Assembly: GCA_963169855.1 (NCBI GenBank)
Contig: CAUJCN010000001.1
Location: 181,156-245,155 of the forward strand
Direction of reading: 5' to 3'
DNA: 64,000 nt
Source of the DNA: Patescibacteria group bacterium
GTDB lineage: Bacteria; Patescibacteria; Dojkabacteria; J137
The notes under the pieces: model-generated
Databases searched by the model: none
Seen by the model: only the letters and a program-made list of their open reading frames with translations
What the model was told of the DNA's origin: nothing
Program-made: the position numbers and the translations under genes
In this document: positions 45,064 to 53,334 of the stretch, piece by piece
Numbering within the stretch: the first letter of the stretch is position 1
How the letters are laid out: every line of letters starts with the position of its first letter

Positions 45064-46299
45064 TTAGGAAAGTAGAAGCTGTGCAGATTCGTTAGAATTT
45101 TTGATCTCGTATTCCGAAGGTGTTGCTGTTGTGTAAACGACCTGGTTAGTTCTTTTTGTAAACTCGTCGAACATTAGAGGTCTATTATCTAGCGCTGATC
45201 TCATTCGAAATCCGTAATCAACAAGGTTTTCTTTTCTTGATCTATCTCCTGAATACATTCCTCCAATCTGAGGGACTGTAATATGGGATTCGTCGATAAT
45301 TGTTAGATAGTCTTCTGGAAAATAATCGAGTAAAGTAGACGGAGCTGAACCAACTGCTCGCCCATCTATGTATCTAGAATAATTCTCAATTCCCTTGCAG
45401 AATCCAGTTTCTTCGATCATTTCCATGTCGTAGTTTACTCTTTGTTTTAATCTAGTTGCTTCTACAAGTTTACCTCTATCAGTAAAGTCTTTTACCTCTT
45501 TTTCTAAATCTTCTCGAATTCGCACAATTGCTCTTTTTAGTTTTTCTTCTGGAGTTACGTTATGCTTTGCTGGAAAGATTGTAATCTCGTCGACTCTTCC
45601 AATAACTTCTCCACTGATTGGATTCATAATTCTAATTGAATCGATGTCATCTCCAAAGAATTCAACTCTAACAGCTCTGTCTTCGGAAACTGTAAGATTA
45701 ATATCTAATGAGTCACCTCTAACTCTGTAAGTTCCTGTTCCAAAATCATTGTTAGTTCTTTCGTACTGCATATCTCTTAAACGAGAAAGTAGTTTGTCTC
45801 GTGTTAAAGCTTTTCCTGTTTCAATTTTCACGCTCATACCCTCGTAATCATCTGGATTTCCAAGACCATATATGCATGAAACAGTTGATACAATAATAGT
45901 ATCCTTTCGTGATAAAAGCATTTGAGTTGCAGAGTTTCTGTATCTTTCGATTACCTCGTTAATATCTGAATCTTTCTCAATATATAAATCTCTAGAAGGA
46001 ACGTATGCTTCTGGTTGGTAATAGTCGTAGTAACTTACAAAGTATTCCACTGCATTTTCTGGAAAAAAGTCTATAAATTCTGAGTACAACTGTGCCGCCA
46101 AAGTCTTATTATGGGATAAGATCAATGTTGGTTTATTTACATTCTGAATCAGGTTCGCCATAGTGAAAGTCTTACCTGTTCCCGTAGCTCCAATCAAAGT
46201 CTGATGTTTTAATCCAGCTTTTACACCTTCTGAAAGAATATCAATTGCCTGTGGTTGATCGCCAGATGGTTTGTAGTTTGAGTGAAGTTTAAATGCCAT
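45064..46299 (-). CDS. uvrB: Excinuclease ABC subunit B, C-terminally truncated
   Basis: 411 aa, against about 660 in the family. It contains the Walker A GATGTGKT (near residue 39-46), the beta-hairpin (YYDYYQPEAYVPSRDLYIEKD), DESH (near 339) and motif III (TTATPSEYE). It then stops after 16 more residues, so helicase domain 3 (motifs IV-VI) and the C-terminal UVR domain that binds UvrC are absent. The missing half is not elsewhere in the window. TATAAT sits 6 nt before the ATG, so expression looks intact. It could be split, a truncated allele or a sequence error. Confidence 0.9.
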   Translation of the reverse strand: MAFKLHSNYKPSGDQPQAIDILSEGVKAGLKHQTLIGATGTGKTFTMANLIQNVNKPTLILSHNKTLAAQLYSEFIDFFPENAVEYFVSYYDYYQPEAYVPSRDLYIEKDSDINEVIERYRNSATQMLLSRKDTIIVSTVSCIYGLGNPDDYEGMSVKIETGKALTRDKLLSRLRDMQYERTNNDFGTGTYRVRGDSLDINLTVSEDRAVRVEFFGDDIDSIRIMNPISGEVIGRVDEITIFPAKHNVTPEEKLKRAIVRIREDLEKEVKDFTDRGKLVEATRLKQRVNYDMEMIEETGFCKGIENYSRYIDGRAVGSAPSTLLDYFPEDYLTIIDESHITVPQIGGMYSGDRSRKENLVDYGFRMRSALDNRPLMFDEFTKRTNQVVYTTATPSEYEIKNSNESAQLLLS

Positions 46300-46305
46300 A
46301 GTTGA

Positions 46306-46311
46306 ATTATA
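46306..46311 (-). promoter_or_regulatory. -10 box of uvrB, leaderless-type
   Basis: TATAAT on the minus strand, 6 nt (TCAACT) before ATG 46299. Confidence 0.65.
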
Positions 46312-46482
46312 CCATCGACTGAAAGGAGATGATAAAAGCTTTCCTTGGTCAAAGATAAAGTGAGCTTATATCGCAGAAACGCTATTTTAATAACCAACTA
46401 TCCAGATGAAATCCTAACCCAGATTGATGTTGTTTAAACTGGAACTTGAGGTATATAATATTGACATTACTTTGTGGTAACT

Positions 46483-46740
46483 ATGGCAGATAAAGAAGAA
46501 CTTAGGGCAATCGATTCTCAAGAATGGGATCAGATTAAAGGGAATGCAATTTCAGATCAACCTGACGAAGGTGCGGAAAGAGTTGCGATGGATGCTTTGC
46601 GAAATATAGCTAGACAGATTGCTAAAATCTACGGGAAAGTCGACGCATCAACAGTTTTAACTTACTCATATTCCAAAAATTTAGGACTAACATTGGACGA
46701 TGTTCAGCAAATTATCGATGCTTCCAATCATGAAGAGTAA
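46483..46740 (+). CDS. Small protein of unknown function
   Basis: An 85-aa, acidic, helical protein. ATG 46483 is preferred to GTG 46474; TATAAT lies at 46454-46459. The next gene begins inside its last codons (ATG 46730), so the two are translationally coupled. Confidence 0.55.
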   Translation: MADKEELRAIDSQEWDQIKGNAISDQPDEGAERVAMDALRNIARQIAKIYGKVDASTVLTYSYSKNLGLTLDDVQQIIDASNHEE

Positions 46741-47698
46741 TTCTACCAAAATAAATGTTGTAATCTTGAATAGTGGTGAAAATCCCAGATACGTTGTAAG
46801 TTCAGTTCCTAGAAACTCATACTTACGATATAATGATAAAATGGATTTAATAGGAAACATCTGGAATAGAAATCATTTAGATAGATTGCCCAATTCAAGA
46901 GAAGGCTTAGAGGTTAAGCGATACTTTGTTAAAAAAAGTAGTAACCAATATACAGATAAGTACAGAACAAAGACTCGAGAGGTAATAGATTACAAGCAAG
47001 AATTCTACAAAATTAATAATCTCCCACTTTCAGATCAGGAAGCAGAATTCATTGGGTTAAAAAAGAGAAATGATGGGAAACCTTATCGAATTAGCCTTAA
47101 ATTCCCTAACGATAATAGTGTTGATATAAAGGCGATCAAACAAATAATGACTGATGGGAACTTGAGTGAGGGAGAAATGTCAAGTAACTCTTTTTTGTTA
47201 CATCTACGGAAACTTCTACGCACTACCTCTTCAAGACATTCTTCAGCAGAAGCAGATATTTTAAGTGACGTTGTCAGTGCCAATCCAGACAAACCTATAC
47301 ACATATCTTTAGGCTCTAGTTCCAATGCTTATTTTATAGATGAGATGGGTACCGAGATACATAATATTTCTCCCTCAAGATTTTGTGCAATTATTGACCT
47401 GACCGAAAATCCGAATGATGATAAAATGAAGCTTCGTAGATCATATAGTTTACCTAGTGATCATGTTCCATATTTTTTTGAAAATCCTACCGAGAATGAA
47501 ATCAATTTAAGGCTTAAAACTGATGTAAGACCACTAACCGATAAAGAAAAACTCATTTTACATTTCATAATGGAACGAAGAAGCAATACTTTTCGAGAAA
47601 GCGAACTCGAGTTTATGAAGTATATTATTAAAGATGCTGAAGGAAACGTTACTGGAGTGGATAGAGCGAGGTGGATTGCAGATCAAAAAACAAGTTAA
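46730..47698 (+). CDS. Protein of unknown function coupled to the preceding gene
   Basis: A 322-aa soluble, basic protein with an Arg/Asn/Ser-rich composition. ATG 46730 overlaps the stop of the upstream gene by 11 bp. No domain is recognised; a beta-rich middle part (about 200-250) is followed by a helical C-terminus. It is convergent with the endonuclease III gene. Confidence 0.6.
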   Translation: MKSNSTKINVVILNSGENPRYVVSSVPRNSYLRYNDKMDLIGNIWNRNHLDRLPNSREGLEVKRYFVKKSSNQYTDKYRTKTREVIDYKQEFYKINNLPLSDQEAEFIGLKKRNDGKPYRISLKFPNDNSVDIKAIKQIMTDGNLSEGEMSSNSFLLHLRKLLRTTSSRHSSAEADILSDVVSANPDKPIHISLGSSSNAYFIDEMGTEIHNISPSRFCAIIDLTENPNDDKMKLRRSYSLPSDHVPYFFENPTENEINLRLKTDVRPLTDKEKLILHFIMERRSNTFRESELEFMKYIIKDAEGNVTGVDRARWIADQKTS

Positions 47699-47707
47699 GA
47701 CACGAAA

Positions 47708-48475
47708 TCAATATACCTTAATTTCATTTACACAGCTACAGATCTTACTCCATTCAGGATCCAGGTAACATTTAGGGTCTCTCGATGTACATCGATATCT
47801 TCCGTGAAAAACCATTCTGAGTGCAGTATCTGCCCATTCAGATGGTGGAAAAATCTTCATTAAATCTTTCTCAACTTTCTCTGGAGTTTTATTTTTTGAT
47901 AATCCTAACCGATTGGCTGTTCTTAAAACATGAGTATCAACAACAAATCCTGGTGGAACGTAACCAGCCACAACCTTAGGCATTTTTTTATCTTCTTCAG
48001 TTAAGAATCCGTCTAGTCTCCCATCTGTAACTCCTGCGTGTTGCCTTTCAATAACTCTTTTTCTGAAAGCCTCTGGTCTTGCAAACCATTCAGCAATAAC
48101 TACATTCGCAGTTTTTCTTCCGACACCAGGTAGAGTAGTTAGTTCTTCCATTGTCGAAGGAATCTCCCCTCGGAATTCTGAATTCACCTTCTTCGCCATT
48201 TCGACTAAATGTTTAGACTTAGTTTTATAGTAATTAATGCCTCCAATTATCATCTCTACATCAATTGGATCAGCTTTTTCTAAATCTTTGAGAGTTGGAT
48301 ACTTTTTGAAAAGTGCTGGAGTTTTTTTATTAACTGTTGCATCTAAAGTCTGTGCAGAAAGCATTACAGACACAATCAATTCATAAACATTGTTATGAGT
48401 AAGCGGTGTTTGAACAACAGGATAATCGCGTTTAAGAAGTTCATCTACTTTTTTAACTCGGTCCTCAAAAGTCAT
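47708..48475 (-). CDS. nth: Endonuclease III-like DNA glycosylase with an insertion and altered Cys spacing
   Basis: 255 aa. It excises oxidised pyrimidines and nicks AP sites. The helix-hairpin-helix LPGVGRKTANVV carries the catalytic Lys (K121), and the catalytic Asp is in VDTHV (D180). These are normally about 18 residues apart; here an insertion of about 41 residues separates them. The C-terminal Cys are C229, C236, C246 and C248 (x6, x9, x1) instead of x6-x2-x5, so the 4Fe-4S cluster may be altered or absent. It lies 1 bp after the small membrane gene and shares its promoter. Confidence 0.88.
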   Translation of the reverse strand: MTFEDRVKKVDELLKRDYPVVQTPLTHNNVYELIVSVMLSAQTLDATVNKKTPALFKKYPTLKDLEKADPIDVEMIIGGINYYKTKSKHLVEMAKKVNSEFRGEIPSTMEELTTLPGVGRKTANVVIAEWFARPEAFRKRVIERQHAGVTDGRLDGFLTEEDKKMPKVVAGYVPPGFVVDTHVLRTANRLGLSKNKTPEKVEKDLMKIFPPSEWADTALRMVFHGRYRCTSRDPKCYLDPEWSKICSCVNEIKVY

Positions 48476-48476
48476 A

Positions 48477-48683
48477 TTAGAATATTTTGAAGCCTATAAT
48501 TTCGAGTACAGCTGCTATAGCGAAGAAAAATCCAACTAGAATAAAGAGATAAATTGCCCCGTACAGTTTGTAAGTCTGTCTATATGTACTAAAATCTTTA
48601 GTCTTTCTAGAAGCAATAAATCCGATTCCTAGCAACCCAACGACTACAAATCCAATCATTAATAATCCTAATATTATTCCCAT
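48477..48683 (-). CDS. Small two-helix membrane protein
   Basis: 68 aa, with hydrophobic segments at about 2-25 and 42-65 and a short polar loop. It is the first gene of a unit with nth (1 bp apart). TAAAAT lies 6 nt before the ATG. Function unknown. Confidence 0.6.
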   Translation of the reverse strand: MGIILGLLMIGFVVVGLLGIGFIASRKTKDFSTYRQTYKLYGAIYLFILVGFFFAIAAVLEIIGFKIF

Positions 48684-48689
48684 GAAGTT

Positions 48690-48695
48690 ATTTTA
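48690..48695 (-). promoter_or_regulatory. -10 box for the membrane protein-nth unit
   Basis: TAAAAT on the minus strand, 6 nt (AACTTC) before ATG 48683. Confidence 0.6.
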
Positions 48696-48742
48696 CCATT
48701 ACAGTGATAACTTAGGCATGAAGAAGTTTGATTTCAGAAAGA

Positions 48743-49129
48743 TTAAGCACCTGATAGGAAATCTAGTACTTTATCCAAAACTTCGTTGATCTTATCCACA
48801 CAAGCTCGATCTACATTTTGCGAGAAATCCAAGCTCTTTACATAAGATACGAAATCTTGAATTGCTACATTAAGAGCGTGTTCTTCAGGAAGAGGGACAT
48901 CGTATGGTAAGCAGAATAGAAGATTTCTTAACCCAGTAATAAAACCTCCTCTGCATTTATACAGCTGATCATTTAGCTGACCAGTCACAATTCGTCTATC
49001 GGGAAGTTCATCCAAACAATCAAATCGCATGTATCTGAACAAGGCTGAATATTTTTCTCTTTTTTCTTCAACTGAATCAGAGTCCAGTATTTTAAACTCT
49101 GGTTTAACTGGTGCTATTAGCGTTTCCAC
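48743..49129 (-). CDS. Protein of unknown function
   Basis: A 128-aa soluble acidic protein, probably starting with GTG 49129 (no ATG in frame nearby). It has two Cys-containing segments (FRYMRFDCLD and YKCRGG). No family is recognised. Confidence 0.5.
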   Translation of the reverse strand: METLIAPVKPEFKILDSDSVEEKREKYSALFRYMRFDCLDELPDRRIVTGQLNDQLYKCRGGFITGLRNLLFCLPYDVPLPEEHALNVAIQDFVSYVKSLDFSQNVDRACVDKINEVLDKVLDFLSGA

Positions 49130-49170
49130 ATAATGTTTTTAAGTATGTGATTCTAACACGATAACATTAT

Positions 49171-49677
49171 CTATTTTCCTAAGTTCTTCATTGCTTCCAA
49201 CAGAGTAGAGTGAATATACTCAGATTCTGGTGTAGGTTCCCATGATTGCTCTGAAGTATCGGAAGAAGATTCATCCCATTTTAAATCTTCCATATGCTGA
49301 TAAACCCACCACATATTTCCCCATGCATCCTTTATTCTAGAGAATTTATATCCAAGAAAATCTGTTGGCTTAGTTATAACAACTGCTCCTAAAGATTCAG
49401 CTTTTGCCAATGTGGATTCAACATCATTAACATAAACTTGTAAAAGGCTTGGTGTATAAGGCCAGTCTGGTTTAGTATCTGCCACTGCAACCATCGAATT
49501 CCCTATCATTAATTCACAATGCAAAACTAGTCCATCAGTATCGTAAGTTAGAGAATAGGGTTGCTCAACAGCAAAGAAAACATCCTTCAGAAATTGAATT
49601 ACCTTTGTAGCGTCTTTAGTTATTACGAAAGGCATTATTGTATTGTAGCCTTCTGGTGCTTTTGGAATAGTAGACAT
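49171..49677 (-). CDS. VOC-fold (glyoxalase/bleomycin-resistance-like) protein
   Basis: 168 aa from ATG 49677. It has the PhnB-like layout: an opening PFVITKDATKVIQFLKDVF, then LLQVYVNDVESTLAKAESLGA, and a closing F..IKDAWGNMWWV with the usual FxDPxGN-like segment. A metal-dependent dioxygenase or resistance-like function is possible; the metal ligands are only partly visible. Ser/Glu-rich C-terminal tail. Confidence 0.75.
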   Translation of the reverse strand: MSTIPKAPEGYNTIMPFVITKDATKVIQFLKDVFFAVEQPYSLTYDTDGLVLHCELMIGNSMVAVADTKPDWPYTPSLLQVYVNDVESTLAKAESLGAVVITKPTDFLGYKFSRIKDAWGNMWWVYQHMEDLKWDESSSDTSEQSWEPTPESEYIHSTLLEAMKNLGK

Positions 49678-49737
49678 AAAAAAAGTTAACATATTAAACG
49701 TTAACTTAATTTACTATATTTAGAGGTTTAAATCTAA

Positions 49738-50040
49738 TTAAACAACATCAGGTTCTGACCACCAAATCGCAAGAACAATAATTCCTCCAACAGGAATCAA
49801 CCAAAGTAATAACCACCACTTGTCTTTCCCAACTGCATTTAATCTTCTTGCACCAACAGCCAGAATTGGTAATAGAACTGCGATTAAAAATATACTGGCA
49901 ACAACTGTACTTAAAAGTGACAGAGCAGAGGTTACTAATGCTACAGCAAGGTGAAACCACCATAATTCAGATCTAGAAGCTTTTCCTTCGAATTCAGCGT
50001 ACTTATTCAAACATGTTTGGATTGATTCTTGAAAAGTCAT
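49738..50040 (-). CDS. DUF805 family membrane protein
   Basis: 100 aa. The family signature is clear: a short helix, then FEGKASRSELWWF, two or three membrane segments, and LNAVGKDKWWLLLWLIPVGG near the end. Function unknown. It lies 16 bp downstream of the DUF1801 gene on the same strand, probably an operon. Confidence 0.85.
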   Translation of the reverse strand: MTFQESIQTCLNKYAEFEGKASRSELWWFHLAVALVTSALSLLSTVVASIFLIAVLLPILAVGARRLNAVGKDKWWLLLWLIPVGGIIVLAIWWSEPDVV

Positions 50041-50056
50041 AATTGTTTGCTAATGG

Positions 50057-50458
50057 TTAATTAAATTTTTGTTTTGAATGGTTGTAAGATCTTTCGATAA
50101 TTTGCTCAAGAACGCCCAAGTCCACCTCGCTAAGTTTAGTTATGTACAAACAGGCTTTACTCGTAGTGTTCTTACCTAACTTTGATAATAGGTCAGAAAG
50201 GTCTAAATCATCTTGCATTACGTACAAAGTTTGGTTTTGTTTTCTTGGTGAGAATCCAGCCAAAGGCCAAGTTCCAGATTTAGTTTCATATTCTCCAAAT
50301 CCAACAATCGCTGTTCCCCACATTTTTGGTTCTTCTTTGATAACTTTCTTATACAGATCGAGCAAAACTAAACCATCAGCTCTTCGAGTTTCATCTTCTA
50401 TTGAATTTAAGAAATCTTCAACACTAGCATCATTTTTTTTAGTTTTTGGCTCTGCCAT
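50057..50458 (-). CDS. DUF1801 family protein
   Basis: 133 aa. It matches the DUF1801 layout (iron-chaperone Fra/YdhG-like fold): VEDFLNSI..ETRRADGLVLLDL, then MWGTAIVGFG and the closing CLYITKLSEVDLGVLEQII. Function in bacteria unclear. TATAAT is about 24 nt upstream of the ATG. First gene of a unit with the DUF805 gene. Confidence 0.85.
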   Translation of the reverse strand: MAEPKTKKNDASVEDFLNSIEDETRRADGLVLLDLYKKVIKEEPKMWGTAIVGFGEYETKSGTWPLAGFSPRKQNQTLYVMQDDLDLSDLLSKLGKNTTSKACLYITKLSEVDLGVLEQIIERSYNHSKQKFN

Positions 50459-51048
50459 AGAAATTGTCTATTAATTACAATGATTATATCAAGAATTAGG
50501 GAAGGGTGATATTTGGTGGGCAATGTTCAACTACCCGGAAGCCACTAAAATTATACCAAAAGAATTTAATTTAATCTTCGTACTAGATAATTTAGATAAA
50601 AATATTAAAAGAATCTCTCAAAAGTATCAACTTCCTAATAAAAACGCCTAATTTAGGCGATTTTGTATTGCAATACAATTGTTATCTGGCTTTTTGGTGC
50701 TATAATCCTTCAATTATTAAATCAGGACAACGTTTAACGCGAATACTCTTGAAAAATATATTGATATTAAAGAACCTCTAAATCTAGGGGAGTTTTTTGA
50801 GGCAATGGATATAAAGTTCTTTCTTCAGAAGTTACTAAAGGAGGATCTAACTCAAGATGCCTCAGAGTAACAATAGTTTCTACAGAATCAGAAGTTTCAA
50901 CTCCTGTGGTATTGCACATTAAATGGATTGAGAGAGCACAAAGACTACTAGGTAAGCGTAATGAAATTAAGAATGGTACTTACATATTGCCAGGTACAAT
51001 TGAATCCTAATTTCAGTTATTATTTAAAAGTATTTTTTAAATAAGTTT
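50459..51048. other. 590-bp spacer with a short frame, a terminator and gene remnants
   Basis: A 42-codon ATG frame lies at 50523-50651 (with GDIWWA just upstream in frame) and ends in the hairpin CGCCTAA/TTAGGCG (50645-50659). From about 50740 to 51010 two overlapping open stretches look codon-like, one ending at 50870 and one reading on to 51009, but neither has a normal start. They look like a frameshifted remnant of a small gene. I see nothing else. Confidence 0.4.
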
Positions 51049-51657
51049 ATGAAACCTGTTCTTTTTGTAGATTTTAATGGTGTTATCTCTTATCAAAACT
51101 TCTGGAATAGTATTTACTCTGAAGACCATAAATTATTCAACCTTAGAAACGATATTAATACCTTTGTATTTGTTGAGAACAAAGACTTCGTAAAAGATTG
51201 GATGGTGGGGTTACATACTGCTGAAGAAGCTCATGATTTAATAAAAGCAAAATTTGATATTGATAAAGAATATCTATTTGAAATATTTAAGAAAGACGCT
51301 GAGACAATTGATGTATCTGAAAAAATATTATTGAAGTTACAAGAGTTAAAAAGTAAGTATAAGGTTGTAATGATTACCGATAATATGGATACATTTACTA
51401 GATTTACACTTCCCAATAATCCAGAGATAAGTAGGACATTCGATGGGATATTCGTATCCTTTCATACAGGCAAATTAAAGAAAACTGATGAAGGTAAGAT
51501 CTTCAAAAATATTGTAAATCTATTCGATAGTAAATTAGAAGAAAGCATCCTAATCGATGACTCTAAATCTAACTGTGAACTATTCGAGTCTATTGGTGGA
51601 AAATCTATTTGTATTACCGGGGAGGATAAGATATTAAAAGAACTGAAAGCGCTTTAA
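51049..51657 (+). CDS. HAD-superfamily hydrolase-like protein
   Basis: 202 aa. Motif I at residues 7-12 is VDFNGV: the nucleophile Asp is present but the second Asp is Asn. Motif II is MITDN near 107, a Lys follows in TGKLKK near 144, and motif IV is LIDDSKSN near 166. The cap is helical (20-90), as in epoxide-hydrolase/phosphatase-like HADs. The Asn may alter acid/base catalysis. The substrate is unknown. Confidence 0.8.
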   Translation: MKPVLFVDFNGVISYQNFWNSIYSEDHKLFNLRNDINTFVFVENKDFVKDWMVGLHTAEEAHDLIKAKFDIDKEYLFEIFKKDAETIDVSEKILLKLQELKSKYKVVMITDNMDTFTRFTLPNNPEISRTFDGIFVSFHTGKLKKTDEGKIFKNIVNLFDSKLEESILIDDSKSNCELFESIGGKSICITGEDKILKELKAL

Positions 51658-51899
51658 AGTCCTTGTCAGTAAACTAAAAACACTCTTGTTGTTGACGTTG
51701 TACTATAGCAGGACTTAAAAAAGATAAGCAAGAGATTCCACATAAGATACTTATTAAACTAAGGCTTCCTCATGAGATTATACTCGATCTACTAAGGACT
51801 TCCGAGTTTGATAATCCAGTTAAAAATCCAAAAAAGTCCAAAACTATGGCTCTAAATTCTAATATTAAAAAGGGGGAGTTCGGGGTAAATGAACATAAA
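51658..51899. other. Spacer with an open stretch lacking a start
   Basis: One frame from about 51713 to the tRNA-Phe boundary stays open and has a codon-like composition (PHKILIKLRLPHEII) but has no plausible start and would run into the tRNA. It is a possible remnant of a gene truncated by changes around the tRNA locus. Confidence 0.35.
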
Positions 51900-51902
51900 T
51901 GG

Positions 51903-51975
51903 TGCCAGGGGGCAGACTTGAACTGCCGACACCTCGCTCTTCAGGCGAGTGCTCTACCAGCTGAGCTACCCTAGC
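51903..51975 (-). tRNA. tRNA-Phe (GAA)
   Basis: 73 nt cloverleaf: acceptor GCTAGGG/CCCTGGC, D arm GCTCAGCTGGTAGAGC, anticodon loop CTGAAGA in stem CTCGC/GCGAG, T arm GGCAG-TTCAAGT-CTGCC, discriminator A. CCA is encoded (51900-51902). A second copy of its 5' end lies 120 bp upstream (52095-52113). Confidence 0.95.
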
Positions 51976-52035
51976 ATGTCGAAGTATTTATTTCCCATCT
52001 TCCTTAACTCTACCCCTACTACACAAAGTTTCGTA

Positions 52036-52113
52036 GGACTAAGATCTTCTTTAATTCGGCTACATTTCATTTGCCTCATTAAGAATCTCTTGAGCAGCTG
52101 AGCTACCCTAGCA
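52036..52113 (-). repeat. Truncated tRNA-Phe 5' half fused to a conserved 70-nt block
   Basis: Read on the minus strand, the first 19 nt (52095-52113) equal the 5' end of tRNA-Phe through the D arm, then a block follows (to 52036) that is 69/70 identical to 52378-52447. The block starts CTCAAGAGATTCTTAATGAG, which can fold as a hairpin, and a second pairing GCTGC/G(C/T)AGC is kept in both copies. Confidence 0.85.
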
Positions 52114-52129
52114 TTAAGTAAGATTCAAG

Positions 52130-52256
52130 ACTAAAGATTAAAGATCTAAAAAAATTAAGATTTTTGAATAAAACCCACTTACTGTTTCAAATCTTCGTTT
52201 CAGAACATGACTTGCCCTTTTGAATCTTTGATCTTTCAGCTTTTAACTTTTTTTAA
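52130..52256. other. Low-complexity spacer with long imperfect inverted repeat
   Basis: AAGATTCAAGACTAAAGATTAAAGAT words on the left face TTTGAATCTTTGATCTTTCAGCTTTT words on the right, so the transcript could form a long imperfect hairpin. It contains no gene. Confidence 0.5.
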
Positions 52257-52329
52257 TGGGCAGTATAGGATTCGAACCTATGACCATCCCGGTGTAAACG
52301 GGGCGCTCTACCAGCTGAGCTAACTGCCC
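52257..52329 (-). tRNA. tRNA-Val (TAC)
   Basis: 73 nt: acceptor GGGCAGT/ACTGCCC, D arm GCTCAGCTGGTAGAGC, anticodon loop TTTACAC with stem CCCCG/CGGGA (one end mismatch), T arm ATAGG-TTCGAAT-CCTAT, discriminator A, CCA not encoded. A duplicate of its 5' end lies at 52437-52455. Confidence 0.95.
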
Positions 52330-52377
52330 AATTCGGGACTTTGTATTCTAACATTCTATTGGCTCTACTCCCTAAAG

Positions 52378-52455
52378 GGACTAAGATCTTCTTTAATTCG
52401 GCTGCATTTCATTTGCCTCATTAAGAATCTCTTGAGCAGCTGAGCTAACTGCCCA
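52378..52455 (-). repeat. Truncated tRNA-Val 5' half fused to the same conserved block
   Basis: 19 nt (52437-52455) equal the 5' end of the adjacent tRNA-Val(TAC), not that of tRNA-Phe. They are followed by the 70-nt block shared with 52036-52105. About 48 nt separate the block from the intact tRNA. Confidence 0.85.
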
Positions 52456-52534
52456 TTTTGGGCTATCCCAAGATCAAATGATTAACTTGGTCTTGAGATT
52501 ATAGCCGAAAATTCAAAATTCTTAAAGTACTAAT

Positions 52535-53188
52535 TTATTTCAATCTGAAACTCTTTACAATATCTTCCATCTCTTCTAACTCAGCTCTCTGTGGATTAGT
52601 TGTTAGAGTTAAATAGTACATTTTTCTTCCTTGTTCGTCAGGGAAAATGAATTGTTTCTGCAACAAAGCCACTCCATCTAGAACTCCATTCCATTCAGTA
52701 ACACAAACAATCACTCCGTTAATTCTCTGAACTGTTGCGGACCAATCTTCTAAAGAGTCATAGTAAGGTTGAAGTTCGTTAATGCTTGCATCAACTAAAT
52801 CGCTACATACTGATGCAGAAAATTCTAAGTAATCCTCAGAAGTAATCAAATTTAAATTTGGAACAAAATCTCCTTCTTCTATAGTTGCTGGATCTTGAGA
52901 GAAGATAAAGGTTATATCTTCGCTGCTTTCGTCAATGAAAAAATTTTCAGGAATAGCCATTCCGATATCAGAAGAATATTTTCCAGTGTATGTGGATTCT
53001 TTATTATTTCCTACATCTTGATTAGAATCGTCAACTTTCTTACAAGCACCTTCAGATGGTGAAGTTAAAAGACCTCTAAATTTACATTCATTATTAACTT
53101 CGATGTATCCAAACAATCCGAATCCCACAATTCCTAAAACTAAGAAACATCCAAAACACCCTAATACTATTAATATTGCTTTTTTCAT
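52535..53188 (-). CDS. Membrane-anchored exported protein of unknown function
   Basis: 217 aa. MKKA plus a hydrophobic segment (residues 4-27, containing Cys at 10 and 13) acts as signal or anchor; a Cys/Lys/Asp-rich linker and a folded extracellular domain of about 140 residues follow, resembling PsbP/DUF1795-like surface domains in layout only. Function unknown. Single-gene unit. Confidence 0.65.
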   Translation of the reverse strand: MKKAILIVLGCFGCFLVLGIVGFGLFGYIEVNNECKFRGLLTSPSEGACKKVDDSNQDVGNNKESTYTGKYSSDIGMAIPENFFIDESSEDITFIFSQDPATIEEGDFVPNLNLITSEDYLEFSASVCSDLVDASINELQPYYDSLEDWSATVQRINGVIVCVTEWNGVLDGVALLQKQFIFPDEQGRKMYYLTLTTNPQRAELEEMEDIVKSFRLK

Positions 53189-53322
53189 TATTATTTTTTA
53201 ACTAAACAGATAATACACTAACATTGAGCGTAAAGGAAATTCGAGATCGAAATAAATGTGAATACAGATCAAAAGATCAAACACTCTCGTAAGAATAGAA
53301 TCCATTTTAAATAGAGAAATGA

Positions 53323-53328
53323 TAGAAT
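53323..53328 (+). promoter_or_regulatory. -10 box of mutL, leaderless-type
   Basis: TAGAAT, 6 nt (AGGTTC) before ATG 53335. Confidence 0.65.
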
Positions 53329-53334
53329 AGGTTC

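Noticed and set aside
50484..50651. MazF/PemK toxin (GDIWWA motif)
   Set aside because: The frame is only about 50 codons, the motif lies before the only ATG, and the rest does not continue like MazF; no antitoxin gene is next to it.
52036..52455. Group I intron remnant in the tRNA-linked 70-nt blocks (AAGATCTTAGTCC resembles the intron S element)
   Set aside because: No matching P, Q or R elements are seen, and the order (5' half, block, complete tRNA) does not fit an intron splitting a tRNA.
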